From positions 40,093,822 through 40,157,821 of the forward strand of contig OX365955.1 of NCBI GenBank assembly GCA_947247005.1: a stretch of DNA of 64,000 bases, in the 5' to 3' direction. Position 1 is the stretch's first letter; each line of letters starts with the position of its first letter. Source of the stretch: Spisula solida (Eukaryota; Mollusca; Bivalvia; Venerida; Mactridae). This document shows positions 26,201 through 37,400 of this stretch, one piece after another. The notes under the pieces are model-generated. The model searched no databases, was not told the origin of the DNA, and was given only the letters and a program-made list of their open reading frames with translations. The position numbers and the translations under genes are program-made.

Positions 26201-29200
26201 CCCAGGTATTGGGTCCGCTTGTACTGTAATATCATAATATGCACTTAGGAAATACATGTATATCTTTCATTTTTGAGTGTCATACTAGTGAACAAATCAC
26301 TGTTTTGAACGGTTCGTATGCGCCGTCATTAATCACGAAGGCCTGCGTATAACTATATGCATATGCGCGACAAACGGTGATTTTTTCACCGGTATTTCCC
26401 ACAGGTAACTGTATCATTGATTAAGAGTAAAAATATTTTTTTTTTGTAAAATTTATATATTCATTACCTTGATATGAATACAGTATATAAATTCTACAAA
26501 AAAAATATTTTTGTTTTTACTCTTAAATCAAAGACCTAAATATACAAAGATTGGAAAAATCTGCCAAATCTCGCAATATCTCGCGGCAGTCTTCTGAAAT
26601 CTCGCGAAATATCGTTTACTTTTAATTCCTTATATCTCCTGTTTTCGTGTACATAGGAAAAAACTCATAAGTTTATGCAGTAGATTTATTATTCGGCTTT
26701 AAAATGAAACCTAATTTAGTGAAATCAGTCAAGAAGTAAAACATTAGACTACAAAGAGCCAGACCTACTCTCATTTTAATAGAAACTCCAATTTTATCAG
26801 AAAATACCCAGTTTGCCTCATTTAAATAATAATTTTTCTGAATTCTATAAGAGATAGAAAAAATTAAGTAACACCTTGCAGTAGAAGAAACCTAGCTCTT
26901 CAAAATGAGATATTGGTCATTAAAAAAGGATGACAAACAAAAGCGTTCATGCAAAATATCAGCATCTGCTGCATGCCATTTTGCATTTTCTCCCCGTTTT
27001 CAATTAAGTATCCAATCTGTGTATATTTAGGTCTTTGCTTAAAACAATGATACAGTTACCTGTGGTATTTGCAGCAGATATCAGCACAAATTAAATCATT
27101 CTACGACGTGTAAAGTGTGCTATTGTATACGGACTTATGTTTGCGGAATGATAAGTTATTTTTCGTGTTGCTATAGACAACATCAACTGTTTCAAGTACT
27201 TCTCTCATACCCTCGTGGCGATGGATAACATCAGGAATGAGGTGTCGAGAGTGATTAATATAAGTTGGAAAAACTTGTTTCACAATAGACCTTAAATAAA
27301 TTACATGTAGTATAAACTGAGTACATATCGAGCCCCAAACCCTGGAATTTTGCACCAGCCAATTAAAACCACTGCCCTCAACCCCAGGGGAAGGGCGGTA
27401 ATAGTAGGGGAACAGTCTCGTGTTTATACCTTTCCGATGTCCCCTCACTGCCGTGTCAGTGCGGAGCATTTGTTTCGCGCCAAAATAGCGGGGAAATATA
27501 GCCATGAGGCATAGGGCGGGGCAATTTGCGGGGGATTTTACCATCTATATGGCCCTGGGGCGGGGTTTTTTCCCGGGCTTTGAAAAGGCAAAAGTAAACA
27601 TCCCCGCTATTCACCGGGATTGGGGGACGTGGTTTTAATTGACAGGTGAATCTTGACTTTCATGTTTATTTTAGCTTATTCAGGGCTCATACTGAACTAT
27701 ATGTGTTTTCAAAGGATAAACTAGTAATATAAACCTTAGTATGTGCCGAAAAAAATAGGCTACTTGAATGAACAAAGGAAGTTATTTTAAGAGATACATG
27801 TATGTTAGTTTTTGAAGATTACTGGGTGCACGCCTAATTAAGCTATTGCAAACGTGAAACAATAAACTAGTTATCTAACCATTCAGTATGTTTTCGTCAA
27901 AACAGACATTTGCAGCATCAGTATAATTATTTTATTTAATTTATTTAATTATAGAATGCACAGTAGTTTTTTGAAGATTAACTGGTGCATGTTAAAGCTA
28001 TTGAAAACATTATTTTATTTGAGGCCCAAATGGAAAATTGGGAAACCAAATGTGTAGCCTCGTTAAATAAAGTATTTTACTTACTTACTTACTTACTTAT
28101 TTAGAAAAAAGTGACAGTCATTTAAATGGAAGAAAATAAGTCAGACTATCATGAACTGCATCTAATTTTAGTTTTCTGATATTCGTTTAGATAGGACTGT
28201 GTTAGTGGCCATGTGAATTAAACAACACTCAATCGTAAGCATCAAATATGCAATACTACTAAATCTCAGTCCGTCGCTTGTTTATTATATACATAGAAGT
28301 ACAGGGTGTCCAAATTTCAGTGTATATTTATCAAATCTCTTCATTCTGCTATCGTAAAGAAAATTTGCACATGTGCAGACTAAAGATGTAAGCTTTATGC
28401 ACGCATGTTAATTAACATGCGTGTTTTATGTGACCAGTTTTAAGCTTATAAAATTGATAATTTTTAGAAAAATTTTAATTTACTGAAATTACCTTATTTA
28501 GCACGTGACGTCTATTTAGTAATTTATGACGTTCTCAAGATGTACACCATTCTTATGTTTCCCTTCTTGCACTCGTTCTTTGAAACTGTCAATTACATTT
28601 GCACATGACATTGTGGCTAGACTGATCTTCATACCTTTTATTTTTATGTTTCTCGTGAGCATAGACTTGTATGTTGGCTTTGTGCTGTACACTAATGATT
28701 TCACATAACCCCACAAGAAGAAGTCGCAATAATTTAGATCCGGGCTGTGGACGGGCCATGTCACACCACAGTGGTATTTCCTGGAAGTTACTTAGGATCC
28801 ATCTGACTCAAATTATTCATCTAACCCCTTATATATAATGTGTGGCCCAGACAAATCTTGAACTATGCGTCATTCAAAACAATGAATCGCTAGTGTACAA
28901 TACAAAGCCAACGGACACATCTATTCTACTGAGGAACATCAAAAGAGAAGGTTAGAAGATCAGCTAAGACACATGCGCAAATGTAATTGATAGTTTCAAA
29001 GAACGAGTGCAAGAAGGGAAATGTCAGAAGGCGACATACATCATGAGAACGTCGTTAATTACTACAAAATGACGTTACGGACAAAATAAGGTAAATTGGA
29101 AAATTGATTTTTTTCTAAAAAAATATCCGGGTTATATTCTAAAAATTGGTCACTGAAAAAAACATCTTTTGTCTATACATGCGCAAATTTTCGTTGCGAT

Positions 29201-31409
29201 AGCAGATTGTAGGGATTTGATAAATAAACACAGAAATGTATACAATCTTTTTGGACACCCAGTATACACAGGTAACTGTATGATTGATAAAGAGTAAAAA
29301 ATGTTTTATAAAATTTATGTTATCTTAGAAAGGTGCATTTGTACTAAAGTGGTCAGATTTTCAAGGTATCAAAAACAAAATTGGCTTTCGATATCTTCAT
29401 TAAGTAATTACATTCATAGACAACATCGTTAGAACTACCCCCATGCACAATCCCATCGTAATTGATCAACTAGTTACAAAGTTATACCATGAAATGTTCA
29501 CCACGGTGTCAAGTCAATCACTGAGGTGCATTCAATAGAAACGACAATGCTATTCTAAACAAAAAAATAAAGTGAGTTCTCGCCCTATGGTTTATTTTCT
29601 TATTTATGGACGGATTTTTAAAAGATTGATATCAAATTAAAAACGAAGCTCTCGTGTTTCTGATTATGTATAGTCCAGAGAATTTGACACGACTCTCGAC
29701 CTTCAATTAGCATAATTTTACAGCTGATTTATTTCCATATTTATAATCCCGGTTGTATGTTTTCATAAGCGGGGAGTATCACGAAGACGCTCGAGGTGTA
29801 ATATCGACACGAACCTAAAGGACCGATATTGCACGATTTGCTCGCGGACATTTATATATTCAACGCATGAACCTTGTAATATATTCATGCATAAAGGCCA
29901 GGATCATGTCAAATTTTATGTGCTATAATAATATCTAAAAAATACAAGTATTAATGAATTGCTTATAAAATACACGTGACTGTGTGGTCAATTTCCGGTG
30001 TTATAAACCTTTCTTAGATATTATACATTAAATATTAGTGATACAGTTACCTGTGCCAGTATACATAGAAATAATAACCCACAAACTTTGACGTATAGTA
30101 ACATCATTCCAAAGAACATGACACTTTCGCCAAATTTTCTTAATACATATATTAATATATAAAATATTAAATATAAAACTAAAATATATTATAATGAATA
30201 ATTCTTGAGTTAGTCATGTTTGATTTTATTTATGTTACTACATCAGTAAAGTTCCGCTTTGACCACTTTGGTTATTTTGAAAGCATGCAGATTTTTGCCA
30301 GTTTAAGGTCCCAACGTATTAATTTAAGAACAAGAAAGGTCCACTAATAAGACCACGCATGCGTGATAAGACCGATTCGCTATTAAGACCACCTTTTTGA
30401 CTGGTCTTATTAGCTGAACTTCACTAGCTATGCTATATTTTATAATATATTTTATAGCCTCGCATATATAAATTTATAGCATATTTAAGACATAGTTCAC
30501 ATCACTTCTGGTCCTACATGTATGACATTATATGGACTAGCTAGTCAGTCCAAGTTGTGTATATACACAACGCGGGCTGACTAGCCAGTCCATATAATGT
30601 CATTGGACCAGAAGTGATGTGAACTATTTCTTATATTAGATTCTGTACCGAACATTAAATTTCTAGAAAACATTAATTAAATTTGGGTTTAATTAGTAAA
30701 CTACAGATCATTATGGGGTGACATAACACCTATGTTTGGTCTTCCTAGCTGCATATTCACAAAATAACCCAGAATTGGCAGAAATGTGAAAAAAAGTTTT
30801 TTTTAAATTATTATTTAAAATGTACATTAACTCGTAGCATATGATCTAATCAAGAAAATGAATCCCAACATTCTATGTTTCGGTTTAATAATAAAAAAGT
30901 TACAGCAGTTTTTGTATCTTAGAATATTGTAAATTCTATTCTAAAAATAGAGCGTTCTATGCCACTACCATAGTTACCTGTCGGTCAATATATTTTGCCG
31001 GTCAATATTTTTTAAATATGGACCGGCTGCTGTATTTGGAACATGCAAATCAGTCAGTCTATCGCTGAATATATTGACTGATTAAAATAACAAAGTTAAG
31101 TTAGAGTTGGTAGGAAAACGATAGTTTCTACGCAAGTGTAGGCCTAAAACATTTACGTACATGTAGGCCTACGTACGCAAACTTATTTAATTCAGCCATA
31201 CCGACACGACACGAGTCAAGTCAAGTCAAATTATTTATTGGCATAAACAACAAAGTCCATCGCCCAGTAAACATATATACAAATCAAAATCAGTCAAATA
31301 ATAAGTAATTAAAATTAAATTATAACGTAGCATAATTTAACTTACCTTCTTTCGGAGACCAATATGACACGAGCGCAACAACCAAACCAAACACGAGCCA
31401 CTTGAACAT
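20233..31409 (-). CDS. Small secreted acidic Cys-x2-Cys-x8-Cys-x3-Cys protein precursor (4 exons)
   Basis: Spliced CDS complement(join(20233..20292, 20910..20999, 26099..26223, 31346..31409)), 339 nt, 112 residues. Donors are gtaagt, gttagt and gtatag; acceptors are ttacag, tttttag and tttcag; phases are 1, 0, 0 and the frame stays open throughout. Residues 1-18 (starting MFKWLVFGLVVALVS) are a signal peptide. Residues 31-54 are a leucine-rich acidic amphipathic helix, followed by a Ser-rich linker (55-63). Exon 3 (residues 64-93) is very acidic and holds the only four cysteines (75, 78, 87, 91). Exon 4 is a basic helix with KK and KRR sites near the C-terminus. This layout resembles a processed peptide precursor or small disulfide-rich secreted protein, but I recognise no family. 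The last sense codon and stop overlap a consensus donor (gc|gtaagt), so a further exon is possible. Introns 1 and 2 are about 5.1 kb each and full of transposons. Confidence 0.75.
21790..22170. repeat. Two tandem units of about 150 bp plus tail
   Basis: 'ccatatagagttat', 'ctcctagttg', 'catctattca' and 'aagtttcaa' recur in order in 21800-21955 and 21960-22105, followed by a 'ggacagaaggacgg' tail. It lies in intron 2 of the minus-strand gene. Confidence 0.6.
22980..23286. mobile_element. MITE with CAGGCGCGTAGCTA ends
   Basis: The left CAGGCGCGTAGCTA and the right TAGCTACGCCCCTG are inverted repeats, flanked by ATGTG on both sides (5 bp). A related end, CAGGGGCGTAGCTTA, is at 56292. It lies in intron 2 of the minus-strand gene. 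Confidence 0.65.
23762..23836 (-). repeat. tRNA-like SINE fragment
   Basis: On the minus strand an A box TAGCAGGCTCAGTAGAGCA and a B box GGTTTGAGCCC are about 45 nt apart. No intact cloverleaf is present, so it is not called as a tRNA gene. Confidence 0.45.
26400..27064. mobile_element. hAT-type MITE, copy A, in intron 1 side of the minus-strand gene region
   Basis: The ends CACAGGTAACTGTATCATTG and its complement are flanked by GTATTTCC (26392-26399) and GTATTTGC (27065-27072), a 7 of 8 match. Internal inverted sequence near 26420-26530 can fold on itself. The interior differs from copies B, D and E. Confidence 0.8.
27200..27303. repeat. 5'-truncated SINE (3' tail only), copy 1
   Basis: About 100 bp matches the 3' part of the full-length SINE at 34181-34437 (shared words ggcgatggataacatcagga, gaggtgtcgagagtg, aacttgtttcacaat) and ends in ttaaataaatta. 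Truncation at the 5' end fits target-primed reverse transcription. Confidence 0.75.
27360..27641. mobile_element. GC-rich MITE with CAATTAAAACCAC ends
   Basis: CAATTAAAACCAC at 27360 and its complement GTGGTTTTAATTG ending at 27641 bound a 282 bp segment that is markedly more GC-rich (ccccaggggaa, ggcggggcaa, ccctggggcgg) than its surroundings. It accounts for the frame at 27101-27544. Confidence 0.65.
28019..28100. repeat. Retrotransposon 3' tail with (TTAC)n microsatellite
   Basis: A short unique segment ending in ttaaataaagtatttt is followed by TTAC repeated at 28077-28099. A 3' tetranucleotide tail of this kind is typical of some non-LTR retroelements or their SINEs. Confidence 0.5.
28302..29262. 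mobile_element. Fold-back mariner-family element with transposase C-terminal remnants
   Basis: Ends CAGGGTGTCCAAA and TTTGGACACCCAG are flanked by TA. The homology between the arms runs far past the termini: about 300 bp at each end are inverted copies of each other. The minus-strand frame 28764-28516 contains WPVHSPDLNYCDFFLWGY, the conserved C-terminal block around the third catalytic Asp of mariner-type transposases, followed by ANVIDSFKERVQEGK. The other arm repeats the last part in the opposite orientation. The rest of the transposase is missing. Confidence 0.8.
29267..30055. mobile_element. hAT-type MITE, copy B
   Basis: Termini CACAGGTAACTG and CAGTTACCTGTG are flanked by exact 8 bp duplications CCAGTATA at 29259-29266 and 30056-30063. 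The left part of the interior matches copies D and E. It inserted directly at the right end of the fold-back mariner element, so it is younger than that element. Confidence 0.85.
30492..30627. repeat. Long fold-back hairpin, about 55 bp arms
   Basis: The arm atagttcacatcacttctgg…ggactagctagtcag is complemented by ctgactagccagtcc…ccagaagtgatgtgaactat, with a loop containing gttgtgtatatacacaac. It lies in intron 1 of the minus-strand gene and so would be transcribed. It is probably a MITE; a hairpin RNA is possible. Confidence 0.7.
31215..31270 (-). repeat. Non-LTR element 3' end with (CTTGA)n tail
   Basis: Read on the minus strand, …ttatgccaataaataatttgacttgacttgac is a typical retroelement 3' terminus with a short pentamer repeat. 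It lies about 75 bp into intron 1, downstream of exon 1 of the minus-strand gene. Confidence 0.4.
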
Positions 31410-31452
31410 GATGATGTATTCTAGGTGTGTTCCACTTCAGATATCACCGGCA

Positions 31453-31489
31453 GAATGATTTGGGTAACAGCATCGCGTCTCTTTTATAA
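31453..31489 (-). promoter_or_regulatory. TATA box plus initiator of the small acidic secreted protein gene
   Basis: On the minus strand TTATAAAAG lies at 31489-31481 and TCATTC, a match to the TCAKTY initiator consensus, at 31458-31453. The spacing from the TATA start to the initiator A (31456) is 33 nt, as expected for a TATA-driven RNA polymerase II promoter. The predicted 5' UTR is about 47 nt. No experimental start is known. Confidence 0.6.
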
Positions 31490-32586
31490 CGAATTTGGTC
31501 CAATTCAGGAAGAACACGTCATTTGAGTCACGTTGCAGTGCCGTGTGCACAAATGTGGAATTCTTTTGTCAAACTACATGAACTAACGAAACATCTTTGT
31601 AAGTCTTTACCTCGTGAATTCTATTATTGTATGTCTGTTTTGTGTTGGTAAGTAACCTTCTATTGTACAATGCACATGAAAGAACCTGGAATTTTTGGGC
31701 GAAATATAGTCCAACAGCCGTGACACGCATTTACAACTTACTAGGACATGCTGTTTCAATAAACATGTATTCGTATATGCCTTTCGTGCTCACACCTGCC
31801 CTGGCCGATTTAAAATTATCTTTTAGTTAACAACAATCATTGATTATCACGATGAAGCTGCAGTATTATACTATTTGCAATATTGTAATACTAACTTAAA
31901 CTTTAGTATGAATGTTTGGTTTTTCACCTCCTAAATTTAAAGTTTGCGTTTGGTTTACACTGGCCATATATTGAGCAATATCATAAAACTAAGACATTAT
32001 AGGCTAAACTCTGACTTGAAAAAAAATGGAATCAAAGGTCAATGAAATGTTTATCTTTGATATAAATGTAAACTCTTTGCATAAACATCCATATTTCTCC
32101 TAAAATGTATTATTTGCAGATACTTTGTGGAACTCATAATTTCTAAATACAGCCATTTCTGATGCCCTAAATTAGGTGTATCCTCCATCACCGTAGTGTA
32201 AGCTCATATATTCGCGAGAGAGTGTCATTACGGATCTAATAGGATATAACAATACTAATCACAGCCGTTTATGTTCTTGTTGCATACTCTGATCTATCAG
32301 GTTCAACCACCAGAACACTCTGAGGTACTCACACCCACAAGCTATATTGTCATTAGTCCGGACCCTTTGAGTACTAAAACCACTATGCACAGTAGTTGCT
32401 AGTCATGTGGAGTATTCAAAACAATTGGGTACAGCTATTACTAATCCTATTAGATACTTACGACCACAGTAGGTAAAGCCATGTCTTGACGAGCGGGTTA
32501 CTCAATCGGGTCATTTTTGCAGGATTCAATATTATTGGGTACTAATAGCCATGCCTTGTATCATTTGGTACACATGGTGTTGTAAC

Positions 32587-32750
32587 ACATGTAAATGTAT
32601 CATTAATAAAGAGTAAACCGACAGACAGACGGACAGACGGACGGACGGACATCTACAGACAGACAAAATTTTGGTAAAATGTAAAATAGTTTTTATAAAA
32701 AAAATTGTTTTGTTTACTCTTTATTAATGATACAGACTCAGTTACCTGTG
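32587..32750. mobile_element. hAT-type MITE, copy C, short with a GGAC-rich microsatellite core
   Basis: It is flanked by exact GTTGTAAC duplications (32579-32586 and 32751-32758). Its arms (…TGTATCATTAATAAAGAG… and complement) enclose a run of gacagacgg/gacggacgg words at 32620-32665. At 164 bp it is the shortest family member. Confidence 0.8.
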
Positions 32751-33418
32751 GTTGTAACTAATTTGTTTCAAACTAAGTCAATCTATGGAGTAGATGCGTT
32801 ACCCTTTATACGTACAAAACGTAATATAGATCTACGTAAATGTATGCATGCATACAAAATTGCGCTGTAGCAGCAATTTTCAGTAATGTGTGCGTTTTTT
32901 TCGATTTTTTATTGAAGATAAATATGACGATACATTAGAGATGACTACGCATCTTCGTTCACTATTGTATTGTAAATGAGATTATGTAGATAATGTTTAC
33001 CTTCAAAAAAAAAACCTAAACAGGAAGAATTTGTTGTTAAGAATAGAAAGAACGCATTGAAACAAATTGTATCTTTGTTTTGATCTTCTGTCTTCAAACA
33101 ATGGTCACACACACGCATCAACAATAAGACTATGAACAATTGTATATTGATGTCAACATTTATAAATAAAACAACATTTCGTACATAATCACCATTTGTC
33201 ATGCTAACACCAAATTACAGACAACTTTGAATGGCAGGCGTAGACGCGTGCAAACACACACAAAACTAAGTTCAAGTAAGAGCAAACAAAAAATGCATTT
33301 AAAAAGACAATCGACTTTGTTTGAAATCAGATCAGGTATTAGTTGTTTGAGATGTGAAGAGACGGAAATTAAGTAGCGCAGCATTTTTAAACGCAAACCA
33401 GGTTACATGGAGTATGTG

Positions 33419-33498
33419 GTACAGTTGCATGCCAATTGATACAGTTGCATGACAATTGGTACAGTTGCAGGACAATTGGTACAGTTGCAGGACAATTG
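33419..33498. repeat. 20 bp tandem repeat, four units
   Basis: GTACAGTTGCAKGACAATTG recurs at 33419, 33439, 33459 and 33479 with a few substitutions. Confidence 0.85.
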
Positions 33499-33544
33499 CA
33501 GGGCAATCCTATCGTCGTATAAACCGTATCACGGAATAGGCTAC

Positions 33545-33885
33545 AATCCGATAGATGCGCACAAATTATCCAGTGGTAACAGGTACTGCCTGCTTATCCA
33601 AAGGTTGTTGGTTCGACCCCGCCTCCAGTCGGATCAAAACAGAAATGCTTTTCCGTATTTCCCACCTAGCATAACTAAAATTACTAACAGTCTTTCGGGC
33701 GATACTTTAAAAACCGAGGTCCCGTGTATGATGCTTTACATCGGGCACCGTAAAAGAACCCGGATGCTTCTGGAACTGGGACATCTTCTGTGTCATGCAC
33801 TATCTTCCAAAAACTAAAAGTGACTATCCTCTTCTGGGGGCCTCGCACATATGGATTTCCAGTGGCGAGGATAAATAAAAGCATA
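33545..33885 (+). repeat. tRNA-derived SINE, near full length
   Basis: An A-box-like TATCCAGTGGTAACAGG (33567) and a B box GGTTCGACCCC (33610-33620) form the head. A body with 'ggcaccgtaaaagaaccc' follows, and the 3' end is ggataaataaaag. The open frame at 33449-33817 is an accident of this element. Confidence 0.6.
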
Positions 33886-34180
33886 ATAATTTTAAACCAA
33901 AAAATCCCTAGTACAGAATTATTGACTGTGACCTACATGTACATTCAATCCTGGTGCTCTCATTCACGATGGTAAAATATTGAACATTTTCTATCATTCC
34001 GTCATTTTCTGTACGATCATTTTGAAAATTGCACCTATACTTGTACGTCGTAATGCTTGTAAATGTATGCTATGAATTAAGAACGAACTATTTTAAATTG
34101 GTCGTCACGGACCCTCAATGTAGCAATGGAAACGTTACCCGGAACATTCCATTATTTTGCTCGCTGTACATAGTTTATAC

Positions 34181-34437
34181 TAATTTATTTAAGGTCGATT
34201 GTGAAACAAGTTTTTCCAACTTATATTAATCACTCTCGACACCTCATTCCTGATGTTATCCATCGCCACGAGGGTATGAGAGAAGAGAAGCCAGTTTCCC
34301 TTTTATGCTGAGCGTCTAGCAAGGGAGTTTCTGGTACCATTTTTATTTCGTCTTTGGTATGACGCGGCCAGGGATCGAACCCGAGACCTCCCGCACTCGA
34401 AGCGAACGCTCAACCACTAGGCTATCGAGGAGGCGGT
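34181..34437 (-). repeat. Full-length tRNA-derived SINE
   Basis: On the minus strand the head has an A box TAGCCTAGTGGTTGAGCG (complement of about 34407-34425) and a B box GGTTCGATCCC (complement of 34371-34381). It is followed by a body shared with 27200-27303 and 62879-62972 and a ttaaataaatta tail. Molluscan tRNA-SINEs such as RUDI are known, but I cannot assign this one. Confidence 0.8.
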
Positions 34438-34440
34438 TCA

Positions 34441-37400
34441 TGTACACACGATGACTTTAAAAACGCCACACCTGACTTAAAATTTTAAATTCGCTTTAAT
34501 GATTTATTTTATTGAAATATTAGTTCATACATGTGTTAATGAATCATTCCTACATATAATGCAGGTTAGTGTGTGATAAAATGACTCATTATTAATTGAT
34601 AATCTCAACGGTTCAGCATGCTAATAAGATAAGGTGTTTTTATTTGCCGATTTTGCTAAAAGAAAAGAAACTTTGGTAATTTTGAATGCCTGTGTAAATG
34701 CGTAAATTTATGTTCGTTTGATTGTTGGCTTTGGTCATGATGCTTTTTAGTTCCCTATGGGTTTTTAACCACAGGGACGATACGTTTACCCAACCGTCCG
34801 TCAAAAATATGAATTCCGACGTAACTCAAACAGTTTCAAAGCTAGGTTTATGAAACTTGGTACGTGGATATGGCACAAAAATGGTATTATACACGTGCAC
34901 GTCTTAAGATATTAATTTGATTCTGTCAGAAAGTGTTGTTGCTATGAAGACAGAAAGAGTGAAAATCACGGTGTCCAAATTCTGGATCCTGCCATAACTG
35001 TTTGAGGAATTTGTAAACTTCAATGTCAATCCGCATATTTGGAATAATGGCGCACATAACCCAGACTTTTGACTGTGGTGGGTGTGCTCGCAGGTTCCTC
35101 TGCTTATAAATAACATAATTTCTTTTCCGGGCTTACCATGCTTGACACAGCAAAACGTCAAAACCGTCGCTGACGCAGAAAATACGTGTGTTAATCGCGG
35201 TAAAGTGGAATTTTTATTTTAGCAATATTTTGTGTTATAGGGGCCTATCATGCAATACTCTCTGTATTTTATGTGTGAAAGGTTGTAGTAATGTAGTTTG
35301 TATGCTTCTGTGTCATAGTTTTTAAAATGGCGGACCCAGTCTAGGAATTTATTGAATGTCCCTCGTAACCGAAGAAATATGCACTGGACCTTTCTGGAAT
35401 TTTCCCCGATGTACTCTCGACGACATATAGTAAATATGCCGGGGAGGCATCTCCGACCTGGGCATAGGACGTCTTCCACTTTGGGGGGGGGGGGGACATT
35501 TTGGAGTTTTTTTTTAGATATGCCCCGTGCCCCCCCCCCCCCCCCCCCCCCAGTTGGCCTCAGAGTGACCATTTTATACAGTCTAAAAACGTTAAAATCC
35601 TTAAAATATTACCAATCGATTAGGCTATGGGTCGTTATTTTGTGATAACAATCTCTGTATATTACATATAGCGGAAGCGAATGCAATAAAATGTGCCCCC
35701 TGTTGATTATCCAGGCCCTAATTACACCCGATCTGAATCAGTTAGACGCTTTCCCAGATTATTTTATAGCGTCTGAAAGATCATGATTTAGGAGATTCAT
35801 TGATCTATGTTACTAAAACGTGTGAACATATCTATTTAAAAATAGTGACCCGACATATCAAAATTTTCTTGTTGATAGATTTATTACTGATAATGACATA
35901 TTGAAACAGTGCAAGTTTAATAATATCAGGTGAGATTTAAAAAAAAGAAAAGAAAAACAAGTTTAATTCAAAACATTTTATTTTTAAATTTCAATGTGTC
36001 TAGCATTGAATTTTAATGTTTTAAAGACGTTATAGTGCATAAAATTTCATGATTTTTATTAAAAGTTAAAGTTTACTAAAAAATCTATCTGAACCAGTGG
36101 AAACTTTTAGATAAATATCTAATATTGTTTATTTCATGGGCTATGTATTTCGATTTGTAGCAGTTAATTTTGATAATTTAACGTCTAAATATAAAATTTA
36201 AAGTTCTGACTTGATAAAATCTTCAATGGGATAAACATACATGTATTAAATAATTGCTTAAAAAATGAACGTTGTATGATTATGTAGCGAACAGTGAGTT
36301 TTAATAATATGACGCCTGATTTGTAAATTTTAGGGAATTGAAAGAAACTACTTTTAAATTTTTTTTTTATGTTGATGTAGCAGTACAATTTTAATACCTT
36401 TACTTCTGATCTATAAAGCTTAAAGTGCTGGAAATTGCATGATTTTAATTCGAAAAGTGAAAAAATCTACCCACCCCAACATAATATCAAAAAATATCTG
36501 CCCCCCCCCCCCCCCCAGTCAAAATTTTCTGGATCCGGGCCTGGCCTATGTGGGTCACATTAAGTGTTAATAGCCTTTGGTGAATGTTTGTGTATATAAT
36601 CACTAAAGTAAGGCATATCTACTCAGTTGTTTGTTTGTCAAATATCGGGTAAAAAATTACTGAGAAAATTATTTGGTACTTTACAAGACATGTTTTGTTA
36701 CAAGATCAAGCAAAATCAAGTCCTTATTTCGTAAATATTTTTACTAATTATTGCACAGATGCCGAATTCTGAGAGTTTAGGAGTTTATTAGGGGAATTTA
36801 ACTTAGAAATGACAAAGTTTAAAATCAATATAGGAGCTGGTGCAAAGTTTATCTTACAATGTATTTCTGTAGTTCTTGTAGCTGTTTTGAAAAGCTCAGT
36901 CATAACATATTTCAAAGATTAAAATCATTTTGCGAGCGAAGCGAGCACGGTAATTCACATTTTATACTTTTTAACCAAGGATAGAAGGTAAATTACCATT
37001 TTAGGCAGACAATTATTAATATCATATGGTCTGAATTATTGGGGAGGGGGCCAACGACATGTTGGTCCCCCCTGTCCTAACATTTGGGGGGACCTGCCCC
37101 CTGGCCTCCCTTCTCCTACACCCATGTCCGAACTTCGGGGAATGTTCGAAGATGTGTTCACTGTCAGTGCTTTGATTCGTCATCGGAGTTCCGGACTGCA
37201 GTAAAGTACGACGTGTTTGGACTTTATTCCATTGTCTTTTATGGATTACTTCCCTTAGCGGAAATAAGTTTATTGACAAAATGGGAGTATTTTACTGAAA
37301 TCGACTAGTCGAAAGACGTACTTGTACAGTCCTGTAGTCCTGCAAATATATTACAGAAATATCAGGTAGGCTCAGTGGTTAGAAATATTGATGGCATTGT

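Noticed and set aside
27101..27544. 147-codon minus-strand frame
   Set aside because: It covers a SINE tail and a GC-rich MITE; stop-poor only because of base composition.
33449..33817. 122-codon plus-strand frame
   Set aside because: It spans a 20 bp tandem repeat and a tRNA-derived SINE.
35219..35645. Overlapping Gly-rich and Pro-rich frames
   Set aside because: They are translations of homopolymer tracts.
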